NCBI RefSeq assembly: GCF_023702635.1
Contig: NZ_CP098455.1
Span: 1,426,001-1,490,000, forward strand
DNA length: 64,000 nt
Source of the DNA: Spongiibacter taiwanensis
Lineage (GTDB): Bacteria > Pseudomonadota > Gammaproteobacteria > Pseudomonadales > Spongiibacteraceae
Direction of reading: 5' to 3'
In this document: one piece after another, positions 31,718 through 40,460 of the stretch
Layout: every line of letters begins with the position of its first letter
Position numbering within the stretch: position 1 is the first letter of the stretch
Notes under the pieces: generated by a model
The model's input: only the letters and a program-made list of their open reading frames with translations
Database searches by the model: none
Told to the model about the DNA's origin: nothing
Translations under genes and position numbers: made by a program

Positions 31718-33052
31718 TTAGAAATCGGAGCAAAACGTAAACGTATTGCCCCGACACTCCTTCGATCGATACATTGCCGAATCTGCCGCCTCAAGGATCA
31801 AATCCGCAGAGGTACCATCATTTGGGTAAGTGGCGATCCCAATGCTGGCGGTGCACCGAATTTCCACACCATCAATAAAATACGCTGCAGCCAATTTCTC
31901 CAATACTTTCGATGCTACCGCGGTGGCCGCCGCCTTTTCGCTATCAGACTGCATCACAATAACAAATTCATCGCCGCCCATCCGGGCAATAAAATCCGAT
32001 TGCTTCAAATTGGACCGCAAGCGCTTCGCCACCAGGCTGAGCAACTTATCCCCCATTGGGTGGCCGTACCGGTCGTTTACGGTTTTAAAGCCATCCAGAT
32101 CAAAAAAGAGGATTGTCAGGCTCTCCCCCTTTCTCATGGCTTCGGAAAACACCTGCTCAAAATACTTGCCAAAACCGGCGCGATTGCTGAGCCCGGTTAA
32201 CGAGTCGGTCTCGGCGGCCTGGCGCAGAGAGTTCTCGATATCGACCTGTTCCTGAACATCCTCCAGCATAAACAGATAAGCGGCACCACCAACCCCGATG
32301 GCGCCCGGCGTCGACAGAACATGCAGATTGGCCATAAAGTCAGTGCCGTTGGCCTTGACCGCCTTGATTCGGCCTTTCCAAAAGCGCCGCTCATCCACCG
32401 TCGACAGGGCCTTTTCCAGCACCGCACTGCCACCCGCCTCTTCATAGAGCAATTCATCTGGCTTGCCGACAAGATGGGCTCCCGGCATTTCAAACAGCTC
32501 ATCAAAAGCAGGGTTAGTAGCGATAATATGGCGGCTTTCGTCGGTAATGTAGATCGCCACCCGCGCATACTGAAAAACCGTCTGACACGCCTGACTGGTT
32601 ACCGAATCCGACATAAAGACGGAACTGGGGACAAAGCTGAAGGCATAAAGTTTACGGTCATCCACGTACCGGCTCTTTACAAACACCAGAAAGCGCGTGA
32701 AATTGCGGGCCAGCAGTACCAGCTCAAAGCCGGTATCCGGCTCTTCGTTCACCCATTCGATGAACGCAGCCGTGTTACTGATCACATAGCTGATCAGATT
32801 CTCAGAGCGCAGGCTGCGCACAGCCCCCACGTTGCGCTTGCCAAAAATGACCTCTGCCGCCGCGTTCATGTACAGAATTCGGAGGTTTTCAGTGGTTAAA
32901 ATTACCGGCGTGGGGCAAACAAATGCGGCAAACTCATCCGTCATCGCCGCAAGATTCGAACACAGCAGGTTGTGGGATGAGGACAGCTCGTCCATATCCG
33001 ACAAGGCCTTAGTGACTGCTTCCGAAATATTGCCATCCGCCGGCATCCGCAT
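31718..33052 (-). CDS. PAS-GGDEF diguanylate cyclase
   Basis: The 444-residue protein has two PAS-like sensor regions (about residues 45-150 and 155-270; the second with YITDESRHIIATNPAFDELFEM). A complete GGDEF domain follows: TDSLTGLSNRAGF, FFDLDGFKTVNDRYGHPMGDKLL and RMGGDEFVIVM. The active site is intact, so c-di-GMP synthesis is expected. The inhibitory-site RxxD upstream of GGDEF reads KQSD, so classic product inhibition may be weakened. The start overlaps the stop of the CheB-CheR-PAS gene as TGATG (33052), so the sensor and the cyclase are translated together and probably work as one pathway. Confidence 0.9.
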   Translation of the reverse strand: MRMPADGNISEAVTKALSDMDELSSSHNLLCSNLAAMTDEFAAFVCPTPVILTTENLRILYMNAAAEVIFGKRNVGAVRSLRSENLISYVISNTAAFIEWVNEEPDTGFELVLLARNFTRFLVFVKSRYVDDRKLYAFSFVPSSVFMSDSVTSQACQTVFQYARVAIYITDESRHIIATNPAFDELFEMPGAHLVGKPDELLYEEAGGSAVLEKALSTVDERRFWKGRIKAVKANGTDFMANLHVLSTPGAIGVGGAAYLFMLEDVQEQVDIENSLRQAAETDSLTGLSNRAGFGKYFEQVFSEAMRKGESLTILFFDLDGFKTVNDRYGHPMGDKLLSLVAKRLRSNLKQSDFIARMGGDEFVIVMQSDSEKAAATAVASKVLEKLAAAYFIDGVEIRCTASIGIATYPNDGTSADLILEAADSAMYRSKECRGNTFTFCSDF

Positions 33053-36000
33053 CACTTAGCCCCGGGAAAAAAGTTAACAAGAATGCGCTCGGCCTCACCG
33101 CTGCTGTCGTTAATCTGGAACACCGTGTGGTTGGCAGACACCGTCAGGTAATCCCCATCCGCTTTTTTCAGACTATATTCCAGGCTGAAAGTCTCGCCAG
33201 GGCGACTGGTTTTAATTCGCTCGAACAGCGCGATTACCTTTTCCTGATCATCCGGGTGGAACAACTCTAGAAACTCGCCGCCGATTACCTCTTCATTTGA
33301 GGCTTCGATGTCATAACCCAGCAATTCAAGGAAACGGCTGTTACTGTAGTCCACTCCTTCCGTCTGAATGTCGTAAATGTAGATTCCATTCAAGTTACTG
33401 TTGAGAATAAAGCCAATCTTGTCCTTCTGCTGAACGGTATCGCGCTCGTAAGAAATACGCTCGGTCACGTCGGTAATGCTGCCCATTACCTTGGTGGCCT
33501 GTTTTAGATCGTTGAAGGAGACCAGGGCCTCCATAGACACCACAATGGTATTGCGATCGCTGTCTTGCGCCCGGAAGATAAAGGGCTGACGGGCGCGGTT
33601 ATGAAGTAGATCCGTCAGGTGCTGCTCAAGCCGGTTGCGGTCTTCAGGATGCGCCACCCCGATAAAGGCCTCAAAGGACGGATGGAACACTTTTTCATCC
33701 AGACCAAAAATCCGATAGCAGCCGCGGCTCCAATTGATTTTGCGGCTGTCGATATCCCACAACCAGGACCCCGTCCGACCGATACGCTCTGCTTCTTCAA
33801 GCAGACTGTTGGCTTGCTCCAGTTCAGAACGCAGCTTCAGCAACTCTTTTTGCTGGGCTTCCTTGTCTTCGTAGGCGACCCGCAGTTCCGAATAGGCTGT
33901 CTGCAATTCTTCGTTAGTGGACTGCAGTTCTTCGTTAGTGGTTTCGAGCTCCTCATTAGAGCTCTGCAGCTCTTCGTTGGAGCTTTGCAACTCCTCGTTC
34001 ATCGATTGCATTTCTTCGTTGGAGGCTTCCAACTGCTCGATGACGTTTTGCAATTGCTCCTTAGTACGGGCCAGTAAGCGCTGCTGTTCCAGCAAAGCTG
34101 CTTCCGAAGAGGCCGATTTCTCGCCGGCGCTGATGGGCAGTGCTCTGGGTGACTCCACGCTGCAATAGATGATTGTCAACGCCCCCAGAGGGCCGCCGAG
34201 AATGGCCTTGACCAGCACCAGCTTGACCCAATGGTCTTCGCCGCTCACATCCAGTGACAAGTAGCCGGTATCGGCCACTTCTTTGCCGTTATCCAGCTCG
34301 TGCAGCGCCGAGCGCAAATCCACCGCCAAGCGGCCATTCAAGTTTTTAAAGATGTTATTGGTGGGTTTACCCTCGGGACGAACCAACAGGGGGTTGTCGC
34401 CCTGCACGTAAACAATGTCCTGATTTTCATTAATAACGATTGAATTGGGGTACAGCAGCTCCTTGAGCTTACTGGCAATCACCTCCGGAAACAGGTCGTC
34501 GGTGCTGCGACTGGGTGAACTGCTTTTCACTACAGCCGAGGGCAGGATGCTGCGCTGATCAATATCCTCAACATGAAAAACATTGCGAATATGCCGCTCT
34601 GGCGGTATGGATTTTCCAACGTAGACACTCTCGTAGAGCTTGCCAGTTTTGGAAATGGGACGAAACTGCTCCTGGAACACACCGATAGATTCGGACTGCC
34701 CCAGCATCAACAGCCCCTTTGGCTTGAGCGCGTAATGGAACACCGGCAGCAGCTGACGCTGCAACTCAACTGTGAAATAAATCATCAGGTTGCGACAGCA
34801 GATAAAGTCCAGACGCAGAAACGGTGGATCCTTATTGACATCGTGGAGAGAGAAAATCACCCGTGATTTGATGCCTTTTACTACCTCAAATTGATCCTGC
34901 TTCACCGTCAGATAATTCTCGCGAATTTTCTGCGGCATATTTTGGGCGGCTACTTCTGGATAAACCCCGTTTCGAGCGAAGGCGATCGAACGCTTATCGA
35001 TGTCCGTCGCAAATATCTGGATTTTCCACTCTTCAAACTTGTCGCCCAGAATATCGGCAACAATCATCGCAATGGAGTAGGCTTCTTCACCGGTTGAGCA
35101 GCCCACAGACCAGATCCGCAGGGTATTGCCCTCTTTGTTTTTGATGTAGGTTTCCAGCTCAGAGCGCAACAGCTCGAAAGCCCGGGAATCCCGAAAGAAG
35201 GAGGTCACACCAATCAACATTTCGTTGAACAGAAAGTTGATCTCTTCCTTATGATTTTGCAGGTGAGTCAGGTAATCCACCGCTTTCTTGATCTTCAGCG
35301 TCGCCATGCGCCGCTCGATGCGGCGGAGGATGGTGTTTTCCTTATACAAGCGAAAATCTACATCGCAGTGGACTTTCAATAGCCGCAGGATCGAGCCGTA
35401 CACCTCACGAGAGATAATGGCGTCGGGGTCTTCCGAGCGCACCCGGGGAAAGGCGAGCAGCTCGAGCACTTCTGGCCCCACCTGATCGGGTGACACAATC
35501 AGGTCAATGCGAGTGGCGTTGCACGCCGCGTTGGGCATCCCGTCGTACTTCGCTGAGCTCGGGTCCTGAACAATGCCAATACCGCCTTCAGCCTTGATGG
35601 TGCGGATGCCTCTTGCGCCGTCGCTACCGGTGCCCGAAAGGATAACACCCACGGCGTTCTCGCCTTTCACCATGGCAATGGATTCAAACAGCATATCCAC
35701 CGATGGCCTCGGCGTATGGCGCACATCGGGATAGCTGGTCAGCCGGATAACGTCGCCGGAGGCCAACTCAATATTGTGATTGGGGGGGCAGATATAGATG
35801 CGGTTTGCCTGCAGCACAATACCATCGGCGGCAGCCACCACGGGAATGGTGGAATCTTTTTCCAGCAGCCCCACCATCATGCTGCGATAAGAGGGCGACA
35901 AATGCTGGGCAATAATAAAACACAGACCCGATGACTCCGGGATCTTGGAGACCATGGACTGCAGGGCCTCAAGACCGCCCGCGCTGGCGCCAACACCGAC

Positions 36001-36192
36001 GACAATCAAGCCGTCCTTGTCCTCCTGGCGCCGAATGATCTCCGTCATTTCCTGATCGTCGCTAAAATAACCATCGGGCTCGACGTCTTGCGCGCCATCC
36101 AGCGGCTCGACGGATTCGGTCACCACCTCCTCCACCTTTGCGCCTTCCACGCTTACGTTATTATCTTCGTCTGTTTCCGACTTACGACTCAT
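33052..36192 (-). CDS. CheB-CheR-PAS multidomain signalling protein
   Basis: The 1046-residue protein has these parts in order. An acidic N-tail leads into a CheB methylesterase domain (about 60-245; GVGASAGGLEAL with the catalytic Ser, AQHLSPSYRS, SGTGSDGARGI). A CheR methyltransferase domain follows (about 255-520; WSVGCSTGEEAYSIAM, IFATDIDKRSI, DFICCRNLMIYF). Then come a PAS-like region, a heptad coiled coil made of repeated EELQSSNEEL units (about 715-790), and two more PAS domains. It has no kinase, receiver or membrane domain. AAGGTGG lies about 5 bases before the ATG. The coupled GGDEF gene is its evident output. Whether the methylation domains still act on a chemoreceptor is unknown. 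Confidence 0.9.
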   Translation of the reverse strand: MSRKSETDEDNNVSVEGAKVEEVVTESVEPLDGAQDVEPDGYFSDDQEMTEIIRRQEDKDGLIVVGVGASAGGLEALQSMVSKIPESSGLCFIIAQHLSPSYRSMMVGLLEKDSTIPVVAAADGIVLQANRIYICPPNHNIELASGDVIRLTSYPDVRHTPRPSVDMLFESIAMVKGENAVGVILSGTGSDGARGIRTIKAEGGIGIVQDPSSAKYDGMPNAACNATRIDLIVSPDQVGPEVLELLAFPRVRSEDPDAIISREVYGSILRLLKVHCDVDFRLYKENTILRRIERRMATLKIKKAVDYLTHLQNHKEEINFLFNEMLIGVTSFFRDSRAFELLRSELETYIKNKEGNTLRIWSVGCSTGEEAYSIAMIVADILGDKFEEWKIQIFATDIDKRSIAFARNGVYPEVAAQNMPQKIRENYLTVKQDQFEVVKGIKSRVIFSLHDVNKDPPFLRLDFICCRNLMIYFTVELQRQLLPVFHYALKPKGLLMLGQSESIGVFQEQFRPISKTGKLYESVYVGKSIPPERHIRNVFHVEDIDQRSILPSAVVKSSSPSRSTDDLFPEVIASKLKELLYPNSIVINENQDIVYVQGDNPLLVRPEGKPTNNIFKNLNGRLAVDLRSALHELDNGKEVADTGYLSLDVSGEDHWVKLVLVKAILGGPLGALTIIYCSVESPRALPISAGEKSASSEAALLEQQRLLARTKEQLQNVIEQLEASNEEMQSMNEELQSSNEELQSSNEELETTNEELQSTNEELQTAYSELRVAYEDKEAQQKELLKLRSELEQANSLLEEAERIGRTGSWLWDIDSRKINWSRGCYRIFGLDEKVFHPSFEAFIGVAHPEDRNRLEQHLTDLLHNRARQPFIFRAQDSDRNTIVVSMEALVSFNDLKQATKVMGSITDVTERISYERDTVQQKDKIGFILNSNLNGIYIYDIQTEGVDYSNSRFLELLGYDIEASNEEVIGGEFLELFHPDDQEKVIALFERIKTSRPGETFSLEYSLKKADGDYLTVSANHTVFQINDSSGEAERILVNFFPGAK

Positions 36193-36647
36193 CAGGCCAC
36201 CTTGCAATATAATCACTTCACGTCAGGCAGTCAGACAAAGGCACCGCGAGCAAGCCCTTGCAACCACCACGCCCAAAACACTCCCACTCTGCCAGCCCCC
36301 ACGCTGGCTAACCACGACGAGAATGCCACACATAAAACTTACCCATTAGGGCTTATCAATTATGCCACTCCGTTCACTACTGGGAATGGCGGCAGAATGA
36401 ACGACCACGTTAATTTGACAAATATCAAATTAACGACCCGGCATAGCGGAATTCCGCAACCCGGGTGAACTGGACACCCTCCACAGCCCCCAGTATGATC
36501 GGGTTCGTGCATGTCGCTGTGCACCTTCCTCCACAGTCACCTGTGTGGTCACAGCGTTTTCCTGATGCACCCCCGAATCCTCTTCGGTGGATTCGGGGCC
36601 TATCAGGAGACCCATGGTAACACCGCTGCCCGATTGCCGCCCCACTC
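36193..36647. other. Intergenic region rich in inverted repeats
   Basis: This 455-base region lies between the end of the TpsB-like gene and the start of the CheB-CheR gene, both minus. It must hold the promoter of the latter. The right half has nested inverted repeats: 36571-36580 with 36589-36598 (10 bp, loop TCTTCGGT), flanked by 36560-36566 with 36602-36608 (7 bp), plus CCACAG/CTGTGTGG at about 36530-36547. No T-run follows, so these are not classic terminators. Confidence 0.55.
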
Positions 36648-38264
36648 TCAAAACTTGACTTTGAGTTTGGCGAAGGCGTCAACCTCATACTCTTCCAGAT
36701 AGTCGTCGTCCAGATTGCTGCTGACCCCTCGGGCAGCCACCACGCTCAGCTCAACGGATTTACCCGCATTGAGCTGCAAACCCACACCCGCGCTGGAGAT
36801 TCGGCGCTCCTCGTCCAATTCGCCAGTGACATTCTCAAATCGTGCGGACCCCATCTCCACAAATACGGAAGGGCTGATACTAAAGCCACTTTCCGCCGGC
36901 GTTCGGCCCAGGCTCAGCCGCCCGTAATAGCCGCTGTCGCCCACCAACACCCCAGGAAGGTAGGCGCTCAAGCTGGACATACCACCCAGCGCATACTGCT
37001 GGGCCTGAGGCACCTGCTCATCCAGAGCGAATTGACTGGAAAGCGACATACTCAAACGGCCGCGCTCGCTCACGTCAAATGCCGCCGCGATCGACGGCGC
37101 AACGATGATGAAATCGCCCGAACGGCGACCGGGTCCAACGACGGTCTCGTCATCAATGGCCTCAAAGGTTCCGCCATCCCCGCCGAAGCCCTTTTTAACC
37201 GACAAACCAAGCTGAAAGCTATCCTTACGATTACGCCCCCAGCCGGCGGTCACATATTTCGTGCCCAGCTCAGCCACACGGTAGGATTCATCCAGAATCA
37301 CCCCCTGACGGAAATCTTCAGTTTCATCACTGATGGTATCGAGCCGCTGACTTATTGTCAGACGCTTTCCCGGCACTGCCTTCAGGATTTGCTGGCCGCT
37401 AATGCCAACCCGAGTCATTTCCGCATCCAGATCGAGCAACACCACTTCTTGATTGCAAGATCCCAAAAAGCCGCAGCCCAAGCCGCCCCCGCTTCGCTCG
37501 GTAACCAGGCGACGGTACTCCGCATTAGTGACATCAATACCGTAAAGGCCGGCGCGGGTCGCCACGTCAGCCGCAAATACAATGCCGTCGTACTCATTGT
37601 CCTCGTTGGCATCGCCTATGGAGGTCAACGCCTTATGGTAATCAAAGCGAACCTCCACACCGTTATCAAAGCCAGTTGACAACCCCGCATGAGCAAAATT
37701 CCTACCGATAAACCGGTTGCCCTGATTGCCCACATCCACAGTGAACGACGTGGTATCCAGATCGGTTTCCCGCGGCGCAAGGCTCACGGAGGTGCGACGA
37801 AGATCGGCAGACACTTTATAGGTCACACCATAATTAATCCCCTGACGGCCGGATTGAATATTGGCAAGCACCCGCCGACGCTCATACTCGGCAACGGTTA
37901 AATCCTGATCCCCTTCGAGGGATTCAAAAAAACCCTCAATTCCATTGGGCGCTTCGAAGCGTTCCAGTATCGACTGCACGCCATAGACATATACGGTTGT
38001 ACCGACCTGACGGTAGGCCAACTGCACCAGCAGATTCCCGCGCAGGTAGTAAACTTGATTCAATCCTAAAATAAACTGGGAGGGATTCTTGGCCGCATCA
38101 GCCAGGACCTTTAAATCCTTCGGCTGCACATAGGGCGCTGAGAGGACGACAACTTTCAGGCCGGCAACTTCAGCCTGATAAAAGGCATTGTCTTTTGATA
38201 ACGACGTAAATGTCGCGTCATTCATTTCCACCGGCTGCATCGCCGGCAACATATCTATCGCCAT
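36648..38264 (-). CDS. Omp85/TpsB-type (ShlB/FhaC-like) outer-membrane transporter, no visible signal peptide
   Basis: The 538-residue protein has an N-terminal POTRA-like part (about residues 30-175; GLNQVYYLRGNLLVQLAYRQVGTTVYVYGVQ and LRRTSVSLAPRETDLD). A long beta-barrel follows with repeated strands and a FALDEQVPQAQQYALGGMSSLSAYLPGVLVGDSGYYGRLSLG segment typical of the TpsB/FhaC conserved loop 6 region. It ends DAFAKLKVKF with terminal Phe. The reading frame upstream of ATG 38264 is closed within 15 codons and has no start codon, so a cleavable signal peptide is absent, which is odd for an outer-membrane protein. It follows the low-complexity secreted protein gene by 109 bases. Confidence 0.7.
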   Translation of the reverse strand: MAIDMLPAMQPVEMNDATFTSLSKDNAFYQAEVAGLKVVVLSAPYVQPKDLKVLADAAKNPSQFILGLNQVYYLRGNLLVQLAYRQVGTTVYVYGVQSILERFEAPNGIEGFFESLEGDQDLTVAEYERRRVLANIQSGRQGINYGVTYKVSADLRRTSVSLAPRETDLDTTSFTVDVGNQGNRFIGRNFAHAGLSTGFDNGVEVRFDYHKALTSIGDANEDNEYDGIVFAADVATRAGLYGIDVTNAEYRRLVTERSGGGLGCGFLGSCNQEVVLLDLDAEMTRVGISGQQILKAVPGKRLTISQRLDTISDETEDFRQGVILDESYRVAELGTKYVTAGWGRNRKDSFQLGLSVKKGFGGDGGTFEAIDDETVVGPGRRSGDFIIVAPSIAAAFDVSERGRLSMSLSSQFALDEQVPQAQQYALGGMSSLSAYLPGVLVGDSGYYGRLSLGRTPAESGFSISPSVFVEMGSARFENVTGELDEERRISSAGVGLQLNAGKSVELSVVAARGVSSNLDDDYLEEYEVDAFAKLKVKF

Positions 38265-38313
38265 AATAATCCCCGAGTAGCATTGGCCATTATCAACTGG
38301 CCTTCGTTATATT

Positions 38314-38336
38314 CCGGCGGGGAAAACCCCCGCCGG
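38314..38336 (-). terminator. Strong hairpin between the low-complexity gene and the TpsB-like gene
   Basis: A 9-bp nearly all-GC stem (38314-38322 with 38328-38336) with a 5-base loop lies 37 bases after the stop of the low-complexity gene. No T-run follows on the minus strand, so it may reduce rather than stop read-through, or protect the upstream mRNA. Confidence 0.5.
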
Positions 38337-38373
38337 ATACTGCAGTTACCGCATTTACCTCACTTACATTTTC

Positions 38374-39111
38374 TTAGATCGCAGCATCGTCGGCCGAGGC
38401 CATATCCGCGGTGTCTTCAGCAGGCGCTTCGGCAGGTTCAGCCGAATCGGCAGCGGCGGTATTCAATGAGCCCAGCAGGCTGGCATTACCACCCACGCTG
38501 CCCATCAACACATCACCGATACCCACAGTGCTGGTCACATCGGCGACCAGCGATCCAACCAGGGAGGCATCAGCGCCGCCCACCAGACCAGTTACCGTGC
38601 CGGCAACATCACCCACCAGAGACAAATCGGCCAGCGACGTCAGACCAGAGAGCAAACCGCCACCCGCAGCGGAATTAGCAGAAGCCTCTCCAGTGGCACC
38701 ACCTACCGCGCCGAGATCGAGCAAACCGGGCAGCGCACCTACACCTGCCGCACTACCCGTCACACCGGCTACCACATTGGTCACAGAGGAAATATCCGCC
38801 AGACCTGTGAGCGAACCGGCCAACCCGGTTACCGCGCTGAGATCAGCGGCAGAACCCACGGTGCCAACCAGACCAGAAACAAGGGAGGTCACACCACCGA
38901 GATCACCCACACTGGCGTTGGCGCCAAGGGCAATATCTGCAGTGCTGCTCAGACCGAGGCCGCTGCCGAGCAGATTACCCGTCACATTGGTGACGCTAGA
39001 CAGTCCCAAGCTTCCTCCTAGGTTTAACAAGCCCTGAGCGTTGGCAGACGAAACGCCTGCTGCGGCAATAACAAATACAACGGGTTTAACTTTCTTGAAA
39101 AGCTTTTGCAT
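38374..39111 (-). CDS. Secreted Gly/Ala/Leu/Val/Ser-rich low-complexity protein C
   Basis: The 245-residue protein starts MQKLFKKVKPVVFVIAAAGVSSANA-Q, a good signal peptide, with AGGAGA 5 bases before the ATG. The mature chain is made of irregular units such as LxGLADISSVTNVV, GLGLSS and SLVGSLVADVTSTVG, with almost no charged residues until an acidic Ala/Glu/Asp-rich C-tail (AEPAEAPAEDTADMASADD). It resembles proteins A and B in composition but is Ala/Val/Ser-shifted and lacks the NPA motif. The TpsB-like transporter gene directly downstream suggests that it could be an exported partner, although it is far smaller than classic TpsA proteins. Confidence 0.75.
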   Translation of the reverse strand: MQKLFKKVKPVVFVIAAAGVSSANAQGLLNLGGSLGLSSVTNVTGNLLGSGLGLSSTADIALGANASVGDLGGVTSLVSGLVGTVGSAADLSAVTGLAGSLTGLADISSVTNVVAGVTGSAAGVGALPGLLDLGAVGGATGEASANSAAGGGLLSGLTSLADLSLVGDVAGTVTGLVGGADASLVGSLVADVTSTVGIGDVLMGSVGGNASLLGSLNTAAADSAEPAEAPAEDTADMASADDAAI

Positions 39112-39587
39112 AACATTCTCCTGATGCATTTTTCCGGCCGTTGCCGGAGACAAATTGAGCTGGGCAGCGACTCCTCAATCGCTATCCCAACCCGCAGTTT
39201 CAGGTGCAAAAACGCAAGACTGCGCTCGACCTGCAGACGTAGTTATACATTCGCAATCCGTAAATACCAGCACTGACGAAACCGGAATGAGTTTCTATTG
39301 ATATAACGCAAAAATCACTCTGCGAGACTTAGAGGGGATAGATAAGGCGCGAATCAGCAAGATAGTTGCAACAATTCTGAAACCTGCACCCCATGAAACT
39401 AGGCGCATCCAGAGGAAACAAAAACAACAAATTAGAAATAACAAAACTCGTCAAAATTTTAATTTTGCTATTTATCAATATTCAATTGAAATACAAAAAA
39501 TCATCTAGCGATTCTCAAAAACACATTATTTAATTACCGAGCCTTAAGGCAAAACACTTACAACAAGACGCTTCATAGAGGGCCGCC
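39112..39587. other. AT-rich divergent promoter region
   Basis: This 476-base region between protein C (minus) and the EAL gene (plus) is distinctly AT-rich at 39410-39540 compared with its surroundings, and contains no protein-like frame. It should hold both promoters. GAGGG at about 39579 is near the plus gene start. Confidence 0.5.
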
Positions 39588-40460
39588 ATGGAAAGTAAAT
39601 TCGACCTGTGCGACAGACACACTTCGCTGCTCAATCACTCCCACGCTTTCACCATTGAAAGGGATGTTGTCGCCGCATTCAGGCAGAGCAGGCTTCACTT
39701 GGCATATCAGCCCATTGTCAGCTCAACGACTGGGAAATACGTTGCTTTTGAAGCCTTTAGTCGATGGAAGTCGCCTCGCTATGGGCTGGTTTCGCCAACA
39801 GAAATCATCATGGATATCGACGACCCCTGCCTCACCCGCGACTATATCTTCAGCATTGTCGACGAGCTTTTTGCGGCATTGTGTTATCTTCGAGGAAAAA
39901 ACATTGTCGCCCCCATCCACTTCAACATTCGCCTTGACGACATCACCGACGATCTCGTTGAGCGGCTAGTTACTCATTCCCAATCATTGGAAATCTCACT
40001 CAATCAAATTTGTCTTGAAATCTCCGAAAAAACCGATCCATTTATTGGTTCTTCCCTGATCGCCCGGATCGCCAACTTACGGAGCTACGGAGTGAAGTTC
40101 TCACTCAACAACTATGGCAATGACGCTGCCACCGACAAGCGCCTGGACAAATTACCCTTCTCTAAAATCAAAATTCACCAGAGTTATCTCGAAGATCTGA
40201 ACGAAATCGTGAATGGTGAACGAGTGATTTCCAAAATTCTTCGCTGGGAGCGCGAGGGCTACGAAGTCATCTTCGAAGGTGTAGAAGACTTCGGCGTCTG
40301 GGAAAAAATTCAGGCACTCGGCAACTTTGACTGCCAGGGCTTTATGATTGCCTACCCGATGAATCGCACTTACATCGCCTCTTGGAATCGGCGCTGGTCA
40401 AAGCTCGCTGCCATTCTCTGCCGCAACAAAACGTTCAAAAGTTCGCTCGCTGTCGGCTGA
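39588..40460 (+). CDS. EAL-domain protein with altered catalytic motif
   Basis: The 290-residue protein covers a whole EAL domain without accessory domains. The motif positions read AFEAFSRWKSP (EALxRW), HFNIRLDD (the Asn), CLEISEK (the ELTE Glu), KFSLNNYGNDAA (in place of DDFGTG), KIKIHQSY (the Lys), IFEGVEDF (EGVE) and DCQGFMIAYP (QGY). Most residues persist, but the two adjacent Asp that bind metal are both Asn. Hydrolysis of c-di-GMP is therefore doubtful, while binding may be kept. It is better preserved than the EAL protein at 29681. Stand-alone, with its own promoter. Confidence 0.8.
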   Translation: MESKFDLCDRHTSLLNHSHAFTIERDVVAAFRQSRLHLAYQPIVSSTTGKYVAFEAFSRWKSPRYGLVSPTEIIMDIDDPCLTRDYIFSIVDELFAALCYLRGKNIVAPIHFNIRLDDITDDLVERLVTHSQSLEISLNQICLEISEKTDPFIGSSLIARIANLRSYGVKFSLNNYGNDAATDKRLDKLPFSKIKIHQSYLEDLNEIVNGERVISKILRWEREGYEVIFEGVEDFGVWEKIQALGNFDCQGFMIAYPMNRTYIASWNRRWSKLAAILCRNKTFKSSLAVG

